DNA of 64,000 nt from Gluconacetobacter diazotrophicus PA1 5 (GTDB taxonomy: Bacteria > Pseudomonadota > Alphaproteobacteria > Acetobacterales > Acetobacteraceae). This document shows, piece by piece, positions 26,416 to 35,703 of this stretch; position 1 is the first letter of the stretch, and each line of letters starts with the position of its first letter. The stretch lies in the NCBI RefSeq assembly GCF_000021325.1, contig NC_011365.1, positions 3,376,001 through 3,440,000 on the forward strand, read 5' to 3'. The position numbers and the translations under genes are program-made. The notes below the pieces were generated by a model that ran no database searches, was not told the DNA's origin, and worked only from the letters and a program-made list of their open reading frames with translations.

Positions 26416-27757
26416 AGTGGATCACCAGCGACAGCAGCAGGCAGAACACCAGCCCCAGGACGGCGATCAGGGTTTCGATGACCGACCAGGTCTTGATCGT
26501 CTGCCCTACGCTCAGGCCCAGATATTCCTTGATCTGCCAGAACCCGGCGTCGTTCATCGGCCCCAGCGCCACCGATCCGGCCCCGGTGACCAGCACCATC
26601 AGTTCCGGCGACGTGCCGTGGCTGTGCAGCAGGATCGGCCCGACGATGCCGGACGCCGTGCTCATGGCCACGGTGGCGGACCCGGCGGCCACGCGCACCA
26701 CCACCGCCAGCAGCCAGGCCAGCACCAGCAGCGGCACATGCGCCCCCAGCGCCAGGTCTGTGATGGCCTTCGACACCCCGCTATCGACCAGTTCGCGGCC
26801 GAAGCCGCCGCCCGCGCCCACCAGCAGCATGATCAGCGCGGTGGGCCCCAGGCATTCGTTGGTGAAGCGCAGGATCGTCTCGCGCGAGAAGCCGCGGGCC
26901 AGGCCCAGCACGTAGAAGGACAGGATCGTCGCCAGCAGCAGGGCGATGTCGGTATTGCCGATGAAATGCAGGATGGTGTTCGCCGTGCTGCCGGGTTGCG
27001 AGACCAGGTCGGCGACCGAACCCAGCAGCATCAGCAGGACCGGCGAGAGGATCGTCAGCACCGTGATGCTGAACGGCGGCAGGTTCTCGTGGACGTCCTT
27101 GCTCGCGAACTGGTCTTCCAGCCCGGCATGGCCGGCGATCTGGATGCGCGGCGTGATGAATTTCGCATAGATCGGGCCGGCCAGGGCCGCGATCGGCGTA
27201 CCGATGATGACCCCCCAGAAGATCGTCCGCCCGGTATCGGCGTGATAGGCCGACAGCGCCAGCAGGGTGGCCGGATGGGGCGGGATCATCGCGTGGGTGA
27301 CCGACAGGGCGGCGCCCATCGGCAGCGCCAGCAGCAGCATGGGGGTCGATGTCCGCCGCGCCAGGGTGAAGACCAGCGGAATCAGCAGCACGAAGCCGAC
27401 CTCGAAGAACACCGGCAGGCCGATCAGCAGGCCGATGACCATCATGGCCCAACTGATCCGGCCCTTGCCCGCGACGCGGGTGATCGTCAGCGCGATCTGG
27501 TCCGCGCCGCCGGATTCGGCCAGCATCTTGCCCAGCATCGTCCCCAGCGCGATCACGGTGGCGATATGGCCCAGCACGTGGCCGGCGCCGGCCTCGAACG
27601 ACGTGACGGCCTTCTGCGGCGGCATGCCGGCGCACAGGGCCAGCAGCAGCGACACGCACAGCAGCACGATGAAGGGGTTGAGTTTATAGCGCCCGATCAG
27701 GAGCACGACGGCCACGATGGCGGCGGTCGCCAGGGAAACGGCAAGAAGTGAGGACAT
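26414..27757 (-). CDS. Gluconate:H+ symporter, GntP family
   Basis: A 447-residue inner-membrane permease with about 12-14 hydrophobic spans. Family segments visible include GLPVFFEVGFVLLIPLVF, THAMIPPHP and the repeated hydrophobic PILLHS region. GntP proteins import gluconate and related sugar acids with protons. That fits a cell whose Gcd makes gluconate outside the membrane and may later reabsorb it. A gluconokinase gene is not in the window. It is divergent from the sugar transporter at 28070; upstream, TTGACA (complement 27812-27817) and a TATCA-like -10 lie at a long 20-base spacing. Confidence 0.88.
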   Translation of the reverse strand: MSSLLAVSLATAAIVAVVLLIGRYKLNPFIVLLCVSLLLALCAGMPPQKAVTSFEAGAGHVLGHIATVIALGTMLGKMLAESGGADQIALTITRVAGKGRISWAMMVIGLLIGLPVFFEVGFVLLIPLVFTLARRTSTPMLLLALPMGAALSVTHAMIPPHPATLLALSAYHADTGRTIFWGVIIGTPIAALAGPIYAKFITPRIQIAGHAGLEDQFASKDVHENLPPFSITVLTILSPVLLMLLGSVADLVSQPGSTANTILHFIGNTDIALLLATILSFYVLGLARGFSRETILRFTNECLGPTALIMLLVGAGGGFGRELVDSGVSKAITDLALGAHVPLLVLAWLLAVVVRVAAGSATVAMSTASGIVGPILLHSHGTSPELMVLVTGAGSVALGPMNDAGFWQIKEYLGLSVGQTIKTWSVIETLIAVLGLVFCLLLSLVIH

Positions 27758-28069
27758 GGAACCACGTCTGCTGGAAAAAGAGCGCGTATCACGGCGTCAC
27801 GGGCCGCAGGATGTCAATGCCCGCGGCCTCATATCCCGGAGAGGACGAAGAGTTCACGACCCGTGTGTTTTTTCCTGCCACCGCGGGGGTACTGCGGGAT
27901 GCGTCTGGCCACGGGGATGTATTTCGTATCATAAGGACTGTCCGGCGGCCCCGGTTTGACGCAGATTGACCGGGATTCCGGCCGAACTGTGGCCTGACAG
28001 GATCAAGAATGGCGGCGCGCGGTCCAGGCGTTTCGCCCACGACACAAGAACAGAACCGGGAAGGATTCC
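27758..28069. other. Divergent intergenic region between gntP and the sugar transporter operon
   Basis: 312 bases with no credible gene. It must carry promoters for both directions. A consensus -35 TTGACA toward gntP is present at 27812-27817 on the minus strand; its best -10 (GTATCA read on plus, 27786-27791) is 20 bases away, so strength is doubtful. Toward the sugar transporter only an AAGGA ribosome site before 28070 is clear. No obvious operator repeat was seen. Confidence 0.5.
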
Positions 28070-29515
28070 ATGATGTCACCAGACCAGGGACCGGCAGGAA
28101 CGATGCCCGTTAACGGCTCGGTGCCGTCCTCCGGGGCCCGGGCGATCGTCGTCGGCATTCTCGCGGCCATGGCGGGGCTGATGTTCGGCCTGGATACCGG
28201 CGTCATCGCCGGGGCGCTGGGGTTCATCGGCGACGAATTCCATGCGGCCGCCCGCATGCAGGAATGGATCGTGTCCTCGATGATGGTGGCCGCCACCGTC
28301 GGATCGGTCGTCGCCGGCCGGATTTCCTTCCGGTTCGGCCGGCGGCGGGCGCTGCTGGGCGCGTCGCTGCTGTTCCTGGCCGGGTCGATGATCTGCGCCC
28401 TGGCGCCGTCCATCACGGTGCTGATCGTGGGGCGCGTCCTGCTGGGCCTGGCGGTGGGAATCGCCGCCTTCGCCGCCCCGCTCTATATTTCCGAAGTCAC
28501 GGCCGAGGCCGTGCGCGGCGCCATGATCTCGTTCTACCAGCTGATGGTGACGCTGGGCATCTTCCTGGCCTATGTCACCGACAGCGTGCTGGCCTATGGC
28601 GGGCACTGGCGCTGGATGCTGGGGTTGATGGCGGTGCCTGCGGCGCTGTTCTGCGCCGCCTGCCTGTTCCTGCCCGACAGCCCGCGCTGGCTGATGATGC
28701 GGGGCGAGCGCAGCCGGGCCAGCCAGGTCATGCGCTACCTGCGGCCCGACCCGGCCGAGGCCGATGCCGAAATCCGCGATATCGCGCAGGAACTGCGCAA
28801 GGAAAGCGGCAGCGGCTTCGCGCTGTTCCGCAGCAACGCGAATTTCCGCCGGTCGGTCCTGCTGGGGGTCATGCTGCAGGTCATGCAGCAGCTCACCGGG
28901 ATCAACGTCCTGATGTACTACGCGCCGAAGGTATTCCAGGCCGCGCATTTCGGCGTGTCGGCCGCGACCTGGGCCACGGCGCTGATCGGCCTGATCAACG
29001 TGCTGTCGACCGGCTTCGCCATCGCCTTCATCGACCGTTGGGGGCGGCGGCCGCTGCTGATCCTCAGCTGCGCGATCATGACCTTCGCCATGCTGGGCGC
29101 GGGCGGACTGATCGCGTTCGGCGGCGATTCCCTGCCGCAGGAAATCGGCATGGTCGGGGCACTGCTGCTGTTCGTCGCGGGCTTCGCGATCGGCGCCGGG
29201 CCGCTGGTCTGGACCCTGTGTTCCGAAATCCAGCCGCTGCGCGGGCGCGATTTCGGCATCGCGTGCTCGACCTTCACCAACTGGGCGGCGAACTCGCTGG
29301 TCAGCAACGTGTTCCTGACCGTGATGGCCGCCCTGGGCGAAGCGCGCACCTTCTGGCTGTTCGCGCTGATGAACGGCCTGTTCATCATCATCACCCTGGC
29401 CTACGTGCCCGAGACGCGCGGCGTCTCGCTGGAAGAGATCGAGGCGCGTCTGATGGCCGGCCGCCGGCTGCGTGACCTGGGGCAGGACACGACAGGACGG
29501 GGAGCGGAAGCATGA
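28070..29515 (+). CDS. Sugar:H+ symporter, MFS sugar porter family (GalP/XylE-like)
   Basis: A 481-residue MFS permease with 12 spans. It has the sugar porter hallmarks: GLDTGVIAGAL in the first span, the R-GRR motif after span 2 (FRFGRRRALL), PDSPRWL at the end of the first half, QQLTGINVLMYYAP in span 7, the second RWGRR, and the C-terminal PETRG. It imports a hexose or pentose with protons; glucose, galactose, xylose or arabinose are all possible. It overlaps the dienelactone hydrolase gene by 4 bases (ATGA), giving a three-gene operon 28070-31674. Confidence 0.92.
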   Translation: MMSPDQGPAGTMPVNGSVPSSGARAIVVGILAAMAGLMFGLDTGVIAGALGFIGDEFHAAARMQEWIVSSMMVAATVGSVVAGRISFRFGRRRALLGASLLFLAGSMICALAPSITVLIVGRVLLGLAVGIAAFAAPLYISEVTAEAVRGAMISFYQLMVTLGIFLAYVTDSVLAYGGHWRWMLGLMAVPAALFCAACLFLPDSPRWLMMRGERSRASQVMRYLRPDPAEADAEIRDIAQELRKESGSGFALFRSNANFRRSVLLGVMLQVMQQLTGINVLMYYAPKVFQAAHFGVSAATWATALIGLINVLSTGFAIAFIDRWGRRPLLILSCAIMTFAMLGAGGLIAFGGDSLPQEIGMVGALLLFVAGFAIGAGPLVWTLCSEIQPLRGRDFGIACSTFTNWAANSLVSNVFLTVMAALGEARTFWLFALMNGLFIIITLAYVPETRGVSLEEIEARLMAGRRLRDLGQDTTGRGAEA

Positions 29516-30258
29516 TCCTCCACGGGGACGAAACCGCCGATATCGCGACCGCCAGCGGCCCGATGCGGCTGCATGTGCTGCGTCCGGCGGCGGACGGGGC
29601 CTTTCCCGGCGTGGTGCTGTTCTCCGAGATCTACCAGGTGACGGCCCCGATCCGCCGGCTGGCCGCCATGGTCGCGGGGCTGGGCCACGTGGTGGCGGTG
29701 CCGGAGGTCTATCACGAATACGAACCCGCGGGCACCGTGCTGGCCTACGACAAGCCGGGCACCGACCGGGGCAACGAACTGAAATACGCCAAGCCCCTGG
29801 CGTCGTACGACGACGATGCCCGGGCGGCGGTGGCGTGGCTGGCGGCGCATCCGGCCTGCACCGGGCGGATCGGCACCATGGGGGTCTGCCTGGGCGGGCA
29901 CCTGGCCTTTCGGGCGGCGATGAACCCGGCGGTGTCGGCGGCGGCGTGCTTCTATGCCACCGACATCCATTCGGCGTCCCTGGGGCAGGGACGGCACGAC
30001 GACACGCTGCAGCGGCTGGGCGAGATTCCGGGCGAGGTGATGATGACCTGGGGCCGGCAGGACCCGCATGTCCCCTTCGCCGGGCGGCAGATGATCCGCG
30101 AGGCGCTGGAGGCTGCGGGCGTCCGCTACGAATGGCACGAACTCAACGCCCAGCATGCGTTCCTGCGGGACGAGGGGCCGCGCTACGACCCGGCGCTGTT
30201 CCTTCAGGCCATGGGATGGGTCCAGGCGCTGTTCGGCCGCGCGCTGCGCGCGGGCTGA
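29512..30258 (+). CDS. Dienelactone hydrolase family protein
   Basis: A 248-residue alpha/beta hydrolase. The nucleophile elbow is GVCLGG with Cys126, as in true dienelactone hydrolases, with a later Asp (GRQDPHVPF) and His (NAQHAF) completing a Cys-Asp-His triad. The family opens lactones and small esters. Lying in an operon with a sugar transporter, a sugar-lactone or acyl-sugar substrate is an attractive inference, but a chlorocatechol role would be unlikely here. Coupled to its upstream neighbour by an ATGA overlap, and followed 6 bases later by another MFS gene. Confidence 0.85.
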   Translation: MILHGDETADIATASGPMRLHVLRPAADGAFPGVVLFSEIYQVTAPIRRLAAMVAGLGHVVAVPEVYHEYEPAGTVLAYDKPGTDRGNELKYAKPLASYDDDARAAVAWLAAHPACTGRIGTMGVCLGGHLAFRAAMNPAVSAAACFYATDIHSASLGQGRHDDTLQRLGEIPGEVMMTWGRQDPHVPFAGRQMIREALEAAGVRYEWHELNAQHAFLRDEGPRYDPALFLQAMGWVQALFGRALRAG

Positions 30259-30264
30259 GCGGCC

Positions 30265-31674
30265 ATGGCGCTGCGGTCCGTGCCCGATACGTCCGCGCCC
30301 GATGCCCCGGCGCGCCGAACGCTGGCGGAGGGTGAAGGCCTGCACGGCACGGCGCGGGCGATGGCGATGTTCGCCGTGGCGCTGTCGGTGCTGCTGTCGG
30401 TGCTGGACTATGCCATCGCCAATGTGGCGCTGCCCACCATCGCGCACGACATCCATGCCAGCGCGTCATCGTCCATCTGGGTGATCAACGCCTACCAACT
30501 TGCCAGCGTGTCCACACTGCTGCCGCTGGCGTCGCTGGGCGCGCGGGTGGGATTCGCGCGGCTGTGCCGGATCGGGCTGGGCACCTTCGTGGTCGCGTCC
30601 CTGCTGTGCGCGATGTCGCACACGCTGCTGGAACTGGCCCTGGCCCGCGCGCTGCAGGGCGTGGGCGGGGCGTGCATCATGAGCGTCAATATCGCGTTGG
30701 TCCGCTTCATCTATCCGCATTCCCAGATCGGCAAGGGGATCTCGCTGAACGGCATGGTGGTGGCGACCGGCGTGGCGCTGGGGCCCACCATCGCCTCGGC
30801 GGTGCTGTCGGTGGCCGACTGGCCGTGGATCTTCCTGATCAACCTGCCGCTGGGCGGGGCGGCGATGGTGGCGGCCGCGTTCTATCTGCCGCGCACGCCG
30901 CGCAGCCCGTCCTCGTTCGACCTGGCCAGCGCGGTGCTGAACGTCGTGGCGTTCGGGGGCGTGATCGTCGGGCTGGACAGCCTGGTGCATCGTAGCGGGC
31001 CCGCGCTGGCGGTGTGGCTGCTGGCGGGCGGGGCGGGGGCGTTCGTCCAGCTGGCCCGGCGCCAGGCCGGGCGGTCCGACCCGATGCTGCCGATCGACCT
31101 GCTGGCGGTGCCGGATTTCCTGGTCGCGTTCGGCGTGGGGTTCGGGGCGTTCGTCGCGTCGAACTTCTTCATCATTTCCATGCCGTTCGCGCTGCAATCG
31201 GTGCTGCATCGCTCGGCGGTGGCCACCGGCCTGCTGATCACACCCTGGCCGGTCGGGATCGTCGCCATCTCGCTGTTCGTCGGGCGGGTGGCGGACCGGG
31301 TGCCGGCGGCCATCCTGTCCTCGATCGGCCTGTGCGTGACGGGCACGGGCTTCGTCCTGCTGTGCCTGCTGCCGCCCGATGCCGGGAACCTGGACATTGC
31401 CTGGCGTATCGGCCTGGCCGGGGTCGGGTTCGGGATTTTCCAGCCGCCGAACAATCGCGCGATGATGGTGTCCGCCCCGCGCGGCCGGTCGGGCAGCGCC
31501 AGCGGCATGGTGTCGGTCGCGCGCCTGTCGGGCCAGACCATGGGGGCGATCTTCGTGGCGCTGACCTTCGGTTTCGTCACCCATGACCCCACCCTGCGCT
31601 GCATGGAACTGGCGGCGGCGTGTGCCTTCCTGTCGGCGCTGCTCAGCGCCAGCCGGCTGCGGGCCCTGCGGTGA
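30265..31674 (+). CDS. MFS transporter, DHA2 (EmrB/QacA) type
   Basis: A 469-residue permease of the 14-span DHA2 class. It shows DYAIANVALPTIAHDI in the first span, the WVINAYQLA segment, and motif C (GVALGPTIASAV), which mark proton-coupled efflux pumps. It is the third gene of the sugar transporter / hydrolase operon. The pairing of an importer, a hydrolase and an exporter suggests uptake, cleavage and release of a product, though this is inference. No TetR or MarR regulator accompanies it. Confidence 0.85.
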   Translation: MALRSVPDTSAPDAPARRTLAEGEGLHGTARAMAMFAVALSVLLSVLDYAIANVALPTIAHDIHASASSSIWVINAYQLASVSTLLPLASLGARVGFARLCRIGLGTFVVASLLCAMSHTLLELALARALQGVGGACIMSVNIALVRFIYPHSQIGKGISLNGMVVATGVALGPTIASAVLSVADWPWIFLINLPLGGAAMVAAAFYLPRTPRSPSSFDLASAVLNVVAFGGVIVGLDSLVHRSGPALAVWLLAGGAGAFVQLARRQAGRSDPMLPIDLLAVPDFLVAFGVGFGAFVASNFFIISMPFALQSVLHRSAVATGLLITPWPVGIVAISLFVGRVADRVPAAILSSIGLCVTGTGFVLLCLLPPDAGNLDIAWRIGLAGVGFGIFQPPNNRAMMVSAPRGRSGSASGMVSVARLSGQTMGAIFVALTFGFVTHDPTLRCMELAAACAFLSALLSASRLRALR

Positions 31675-31717
31675 CGGAACAGCCGGCGGTTCCTGCATAC
31701 GGCCGGATCCGCCTGCG

Positions 31718-32365
31718 TTACGTCACCCGGTAAAGCGTCGTACGGCGGGCCGTACGGTCCTCAAGCTCCATCGTGGTGGCGATGTCGCGCGTCATGATGA
31801 CCTCCAGCCCCGCGCGGGGCAGGTAGGCCCGGCCGGGGTCGGCGATCCAGACCTCCGCCGTGCGCGCGGCGGTGCGCAGCCAGGGCAGGATGTGCTCGGT
31901 CATCGGGTTTTCGTAGCAGATGTCGCCGCACAGGATCAGGTCCCAGCGCGGCGGGGCGCCGACCAGGTCGGCTTCGGTGACGGTCAGGGTGACGCCGTTC
32001 GCGTCCGCGTTCAGGGCGATGGCGGCGGTGGCCAGGGGGTCGATCTCGGCCGCTTCGACCGACAGGGCGCCGGCGCGGGCGCAGGCGATGGCGGCGATGC
32101 CGCATCCGGCCGCGAAATCCAGCACCCGGCGGCCGGCCACCAGTGACGGATTGTCCAGGACATGGCGTGCCAGCAACTGGCCGCCCGGCCAGGCGAAGGC
32201 CCAGAAGGGCGGTTCGATATCATGCTGCGCCAGCCAGCTTTCCGACGCCTGCCAGATCGGCGTGATCTCGGTGGCCAGGTGCAGGGCGATCTCCGGCACC
32301 AGGGGGGCGTGGGACAGGGTGGTGTGGGCCGCGACGAAGGCGCGGGCATCGGCGGGCGCCGTCAT
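31718..32365 (-). CDS. Class I SAM-dependent methyltransferase (EtfB lysine methyltransferase / nicotinamide N-methyltransferase-like)
   Basis: A 215-residue Rossmann methyltransferase. It has the SAM motif I region VLDFAAGCGIAAIACARAGA, an acidic end of strand 2 (EAAEIDPLA) and DLILCGDICYE, near the motif that in METTL20-type enzymes is D-x-x-Y. WAFAWPGGQLLARHVLD at the N-terminus is shared with the bacterial EtfB lysine methyltransferases. Target is therefore probably the beta subunit of electron-transfer flavoprotein, but NNMT-like small-molecule activity cannot be excluded. Its ATG overlaps the ubiA stop by 4 bases. Confidence 0.72.
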   Translation of the reverse strand: MTAPADARAFVAAHTTLSHAPLVPEIALHLATEITPIWQASESWLAQHDIEPPFWAFAWPGGQLLARHVLDNPSLVAGRRVLDFAAGCGIAAIACARAGALSVEAAEIDPLATAAIALNADANGVTLTVTEADLVGAPPRWDLILCGDICYENPMTEHILPWLRTAARTAEVWIADPGRAYLPRAGLEVIMTRDIATTMELEDRTARRTTLYRVT

Positions 32366-33279
32366 TGCCCGGCCAGTCCGGCCAGGATGGCCAGCGCGAT
32401 CGCCAGGCCGGTTTCGCGGTTGAAGCGGAACAGGCTCAGGCAGCGGGCGGGGTCGGTGCTGTCCAGTTGCGCGACCTGCCAGGCCAGGGCGATGGTGGGC
32501 AGCGCCATCGCGATCCAGAAGCCCGCGCCGCATCCGGCCAGCCATCCCGCCAGCAGCAGCGCGGCCACGGCCAGGGCATAGCAGGCGCCGACGAAGAGGC
32601 GCGGCTGCCCCGCCCACAGGCGCGACGTGGATTTGACCCCGATGCGGGCGTCGTCCTCCATGTCCTGGAAGCCGTAGATCGTATCGAACCCCAGTTGCCA
32701 CAGGATGGTGGCGGCGTAGAGCGCGCCCCAGGCGGCATCGACGCGGCCGGTCGCGGCGGCATAGCCCAGCGGCGCGCCGAAGCCGAACGTGAAGCCCATC
32801 ACCAGTTGCGGCCACCAGGTGAAGCGCTTGGCCAGGGGATACAGCCCCACCAGGATCAGTGACGAGGCCCCCAGGACCCGGGCCAGCGGATTGAGCTGCA
32901 GCAGGATGACCAGCCCGATCGCCAGCAGCCCCGCCAGGAACAGGGCCGCCTGGCGCATGCGCAGGGCGCCCGAGGCCAGCGGGCGCCCGGCGGTCCGCGC
33001 CACCAGCCGGTCGATGTCGCGATCCCACATGTCGTTGACCACGCAGCCCGCCGAACGCATCACCACGCTGCCGATGCCGAACAGCACGATCAGCCGCAGG
33101 CGCGTGCGGGCATCGACGCCGGATGCCAGCAGGATGCCCCACATGCCGGGCAGGAACAGCAGCCACGTGCCGATGGGACGATCCAGCCGCGCCAGCAGCG
33201 CGTAGGGGCGCAGCGGCACGGGCAGCCGGGCGATCCATCCTCCGGTCCGGATATCGGTATGGGGCAGGGATCGATTCAC
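32362..33279 (-). CDS. ubiA: 4-hydroxybenzoate polyprenyltransferase
   Basis: A 305-residue integral membrane prenyltransferase that attaches the polyprenyl tail to 4-hydroxybenzoate in ubiquinone synthesis. Both Asp-rich motifs are present, NDMWDRDIDR (about residue 83) and YGFQDMEDDARIGVKS (about 200), with seven to nine hydrophobic spans. The start is GTG; the frame stays open far upstream, but homology begins at NRSLPHTDI. Ubiquinone is the electron acceptor of Gcd and Ald elsewhere in this window. It is divergent from rsmE with 147 bases between. Confidence 0.93.
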   Translation of the reverse strand: MNRSLPHTDIRTGGWIARLPVPLRPYALLARLDRPIGTWLLFLPGMWGILLASGVDARTRLRLIVLFGIGSVVMRSAGCVVNDMWDRDIDRLVARTAGRPLASGALRMRQAALFLAGLLAIGLVILLQLNPLARVLGASSLILVGLYPLAKRFTWWPQLVMGFTFGFGAPLGYAAATGRVDAAWGALYAATILWQLGFDTIYGFQDMEDDARIGVKSTSRLWAGQPRLFVGACYALAVAALLLAGWLAGCGAGFWIAMALPTIALAWQVAQLDSTDPARCLSLFRFNRETGLAIALAILAGLAGQ

Positions 33280-33426
33280 GCTCGTCTCTCCAGCTTGGGC
33301 CGTCCGGCCATGACGCCGGCGCGCGGGGCTGCTATGCCCGCGTGTGATGGGGCGCCGGGGGGACGCGGTCAAGAGCCGAGGTCCCGCTGCGGCCCCGGGT
33401 TGTGTGTCGCGTGGAGTGGTGCCGTC

Positions 33427-34179
33427 ATGAAGGATTGTCCCCGTCTGTTCGCCGATCCGGCGACGCAGCCGCCGATGGAGGCGGACGCGGTGCGGGACCT
33501 GACGCCGGGACAGGCGCATTATCTGGGAACGGTGCTGCGTCTGGGGGTGGGGGACGAGGTCGCCCTGTTCAACCCGCGCGACGGGGAATGGCTGGCGCGC
33601 ATCGAGGCGATGCGCCGCGACCGGGGGCAGGTGCGCCTGCTGCGGCAGCGGCGCGCGGCGGAGCCCGTTGCGGGGCCGGTCCTGCTGTTCGCGCCGCTGA
33701 AGCGCGATGCGACGGACATGGTGGTGCGCATGGGTACCGAACTGGGGGTCACACGATTCCTGCCCGTCCTGACCGAACGGACCAACACCCACCGGGTCAA
33801 CGAAGCACGCCTGGAAACCATTGCCGGCGAGGCGGCGGAGCAGTGCGAGCGCCTGGACGTGCCCGCGATCGACGCCCCCCGGCGCCTGGCCGACCGGCTG
33901 GGGGAGTGGCCGCCCGAACGGCGTCTGTTCGTGGCGGCCGAACGCGCCGACCGGCGCGGCGGCGCGGGGGGGATCGAGGATGTCGCCGATGGCGACGGAC
34001 TGCTGGTCGGACCGGAGGGCGGGTTTTCCGATGTCGAGGTCAACATGTTGCGCGCACGGCCATTTGTCAGGATGATCTCGCTGGGCGGGCTGATCCTGCG
34101 GGCCGATACGGCCGTGGCCTGTGGCCTGTCCCTGATGGGGGCTGGCCTGCGGCGCGTGTCTGGTGCAGGGTCGCGCTGA
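33427..34179 (+). CDS. rsmE: 16S rRNA m3U1498 methyltransferase
   Basis: A 250-residue SPOUT-class methyltransferase that modifies U1498 of 16S rRNA in assembled small subunits. It has an N-terminal PUA-like part (HYLGTVLRL...GDEVALFN), PLKRDATDMVVRMGTELGV, TERTNTHRVN, GPEGGF and the trefoil-knot end LGGLILRADTAV. All are standard for RsmE. gshA follows on the same strand after 85 bases, a neighbourhood seen in other alphaproteobacteria. Confidence 0.94.
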   Translation: MKDCPRLFADPATQPPMEADAVRDLTPGQAHYLGTVLRLGVGDEVALFNPRDGEWLARIEAMRRDRGQVRLLRQRRAAEPVAGPVLLFAPLKRDATDMVVRMGTELGVTRFLPVLTERTNTHRVNEARLETIAGEAAEQCERLDVPAIDAPRRLADRLGEWPPERRLFVAAERADRRGGAGGIEDVADGDGLLVGPEGGFSDVEVNMLRARPFVRMISLGGLILRADTAVACGLSLMGAGLRRVSGAGSR

Positions 34180-34264
34180 GAGCGCAGCCTCAAAAGCCTT
34201 GATGCTTACGACCCGCACGGCCTCTGACCGATCCGTTGCGTTTTTTAGGATTTTTGCAGAAACG

Positions 34265-35677
34265 ATGTCGAACCCCGGCGAGCAAGATACGACCCCCATT
34301 GAATCGGTCAGCCAACTGGCCCGCCTGCTGGCGGACGGGGGCAAGCCGCGCGGCCTGTGGCGGATCGGCACCGAGCACGAGAAATTCGGCTTCGTCCTGC
34401 CCGCCGCCGCCGGCCCGGCGCGCCCGGCCTGGATGCCGCCGCCCTACGCCCCCGACGGCATCTCCGAAATCCTGACCGACCTGAACCGCCAGGATGGCGG
34501 CACGCGGTGGGAGGCGATCCATGATGCGGGCAACCTGATCGGGCTGAAGGGCATCGGGCCCGAGCGCGGCGGGTCGGTGTCGCTGGAGCCGGCGGGGCAG
34601 TTCGAACTGTCGGGCGCGCCGCTGGCCAGCCTGCACGATACGGGGCACGAGATGGCCCGGCATTTCGAGGCGATCCGTCCGATTTCCCGGTCGCTGGGGG
34701 TCGGCTTCGCCCCGCTGGGCTTCCACCCGCTGGCGCGGCGCGCCGACATGCCGTGGATGCCCAAGAGCCGCTACGCCATCATGCGGAACTACATGCCCAA
34801 GGTCGGCACGCTGGGCCTGGACATGATGCAGCGGACCTGCACCGTGCAGGTCAACCTGGATTTCGCATCCGAAGCCGACATGCTGCGCAAGCTGCGCGTG
34901 TCGCTGGCGCTGCAGCCGGTGACGACGGCGCTGTTCGCCAATTCCCCGTTCTACGAGGGCCGGCCGAACGGGTTCATGTCCAACCGTGCCCGGATCTGGA
35001 CCGATACCGACACTGCGCGGTCGGGCATGCCGGACCTGTTCTTCTCGCCCTCCTTCGGGTTCGAGCCCTATGTCGAATGGCTGCTGGACGTGCCGATGTA
35101 TTTCGTCGTGCGCGACGGGCGCATCCTGGACGTGGCGGGGCGGTCGTTCCGGGCGTGGATGAAGGGCGAGCGCCAGGACGGGCTGGAGGGCCTGACCCCC
35201 ACCGTGGGCGATTTCGAGGACCACATGACGACGGCCTTCACTGACGTGCGGCTGAAGCGGTTCCTGGAAATGCGCGGGGCGGATGCCGGGTCGCCCGAGA
35301 TGATGCTGGCCATGTCCGCCCTGTGGGTGGGGCTGCTGTATGACGACGCGGCGCTGGCCGCCGCCGACGCGCTGGTGCGCGAGCAGGATTGGGCGCACTA
35401 CGTCGCCCTGCGCGCCGCCGTGCCACGGGCGGGGCTGGACGCGCCGTGGGTGGGCGGCACGCTGCGCGAACTGACGGCGCGGATGGTCGAGATCGCGGTG
35501 CAGGGGCTGCGCGCGCGCGCGGTGACGGACGGGACCGGACGTGACGAGAGCCATCTGCTGGCCCCGCTGCAGGAGATCGCGGCCGGCGGCCCGACGCAGG
35601 CCGAACGGTGGCTGGAACGCTATCACGGGGCCTGGAAAGGCGACGTCACGCATATCTTCAGCGAAGCGGCGGTTTAA
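34265..35677 (+). CDS. gshA: Glutamate-cysteine ligase (plant/alphaproteobacterial type)
   Basis: A 470-residue enzyme for the first step of glutathione synthesis. It is of the class shared by plants and alphaproteobacteria, with GTEHEKFGF near the N-terminus, GGSVSLEPAGQFELSG, MMQRTCTVQVNLDFASE and the Cys-bearing segments around it. In plants, redox control uses extra Cys pairs that I do not see here. Start is taken at MSNPGEQ; an in-frame ATG 21 codons upstream is possible. It consumes cysteine from the cys genes at 44.7-50.9 kb. Confidence 0.93.
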   Translation: MSNPGEQDTTPIESVSQLARLLADGGKPRGLWRIGTEHEKFGFVLPAAAGPARPAWMPPPYAPDGISEILTDLNRQDGGTRWEAIHDAGNLIGLKGIGPERGGSVSLEPAGQFELSGAPLASLHDTGHEMARHFEAIRPISRSLGVGFAPLGFHPLARRADMPWMPKSRYAIMRNYMPKVGTLGLDMMQRTCTVQVNLDFASEADMLRKLRVSLALQPVTTALFANSPFYEGRPNGFMSNRARIWTDTDTARSGMPDLFFSPSFGFEPYVEWLLDVPMYFVVRDGRILDVAGRSFRAWMKGERQDGLEGLTPTVGDFEDHMTTAFTDVRLKRFLEMRGADAGSPEMMLAMSALWVGLLYDDAALAAADALVREQDWAHYVALRAAVPRAGLDAPWVGGTLRELTARMVEIAVQGLRARAVTDGTGRDESHLLAPLQEIAAGGPTQAERWLERYHGAWKGDVTHIFSEAAV

Positions 35678-35703
35678 GAGTATCGGGCCTTCGTTTCGTT
35701 GAA

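Noticed and set aside
31718-33238. Apparent single 506-codon frame joining a long N-terminal part to the methyltransferase
   Set aside because: The N-terminal part is the out-of-frame shadow of ubiA; the methyltransferase has its own ATG at 32365 overlapping the ubiA stop.
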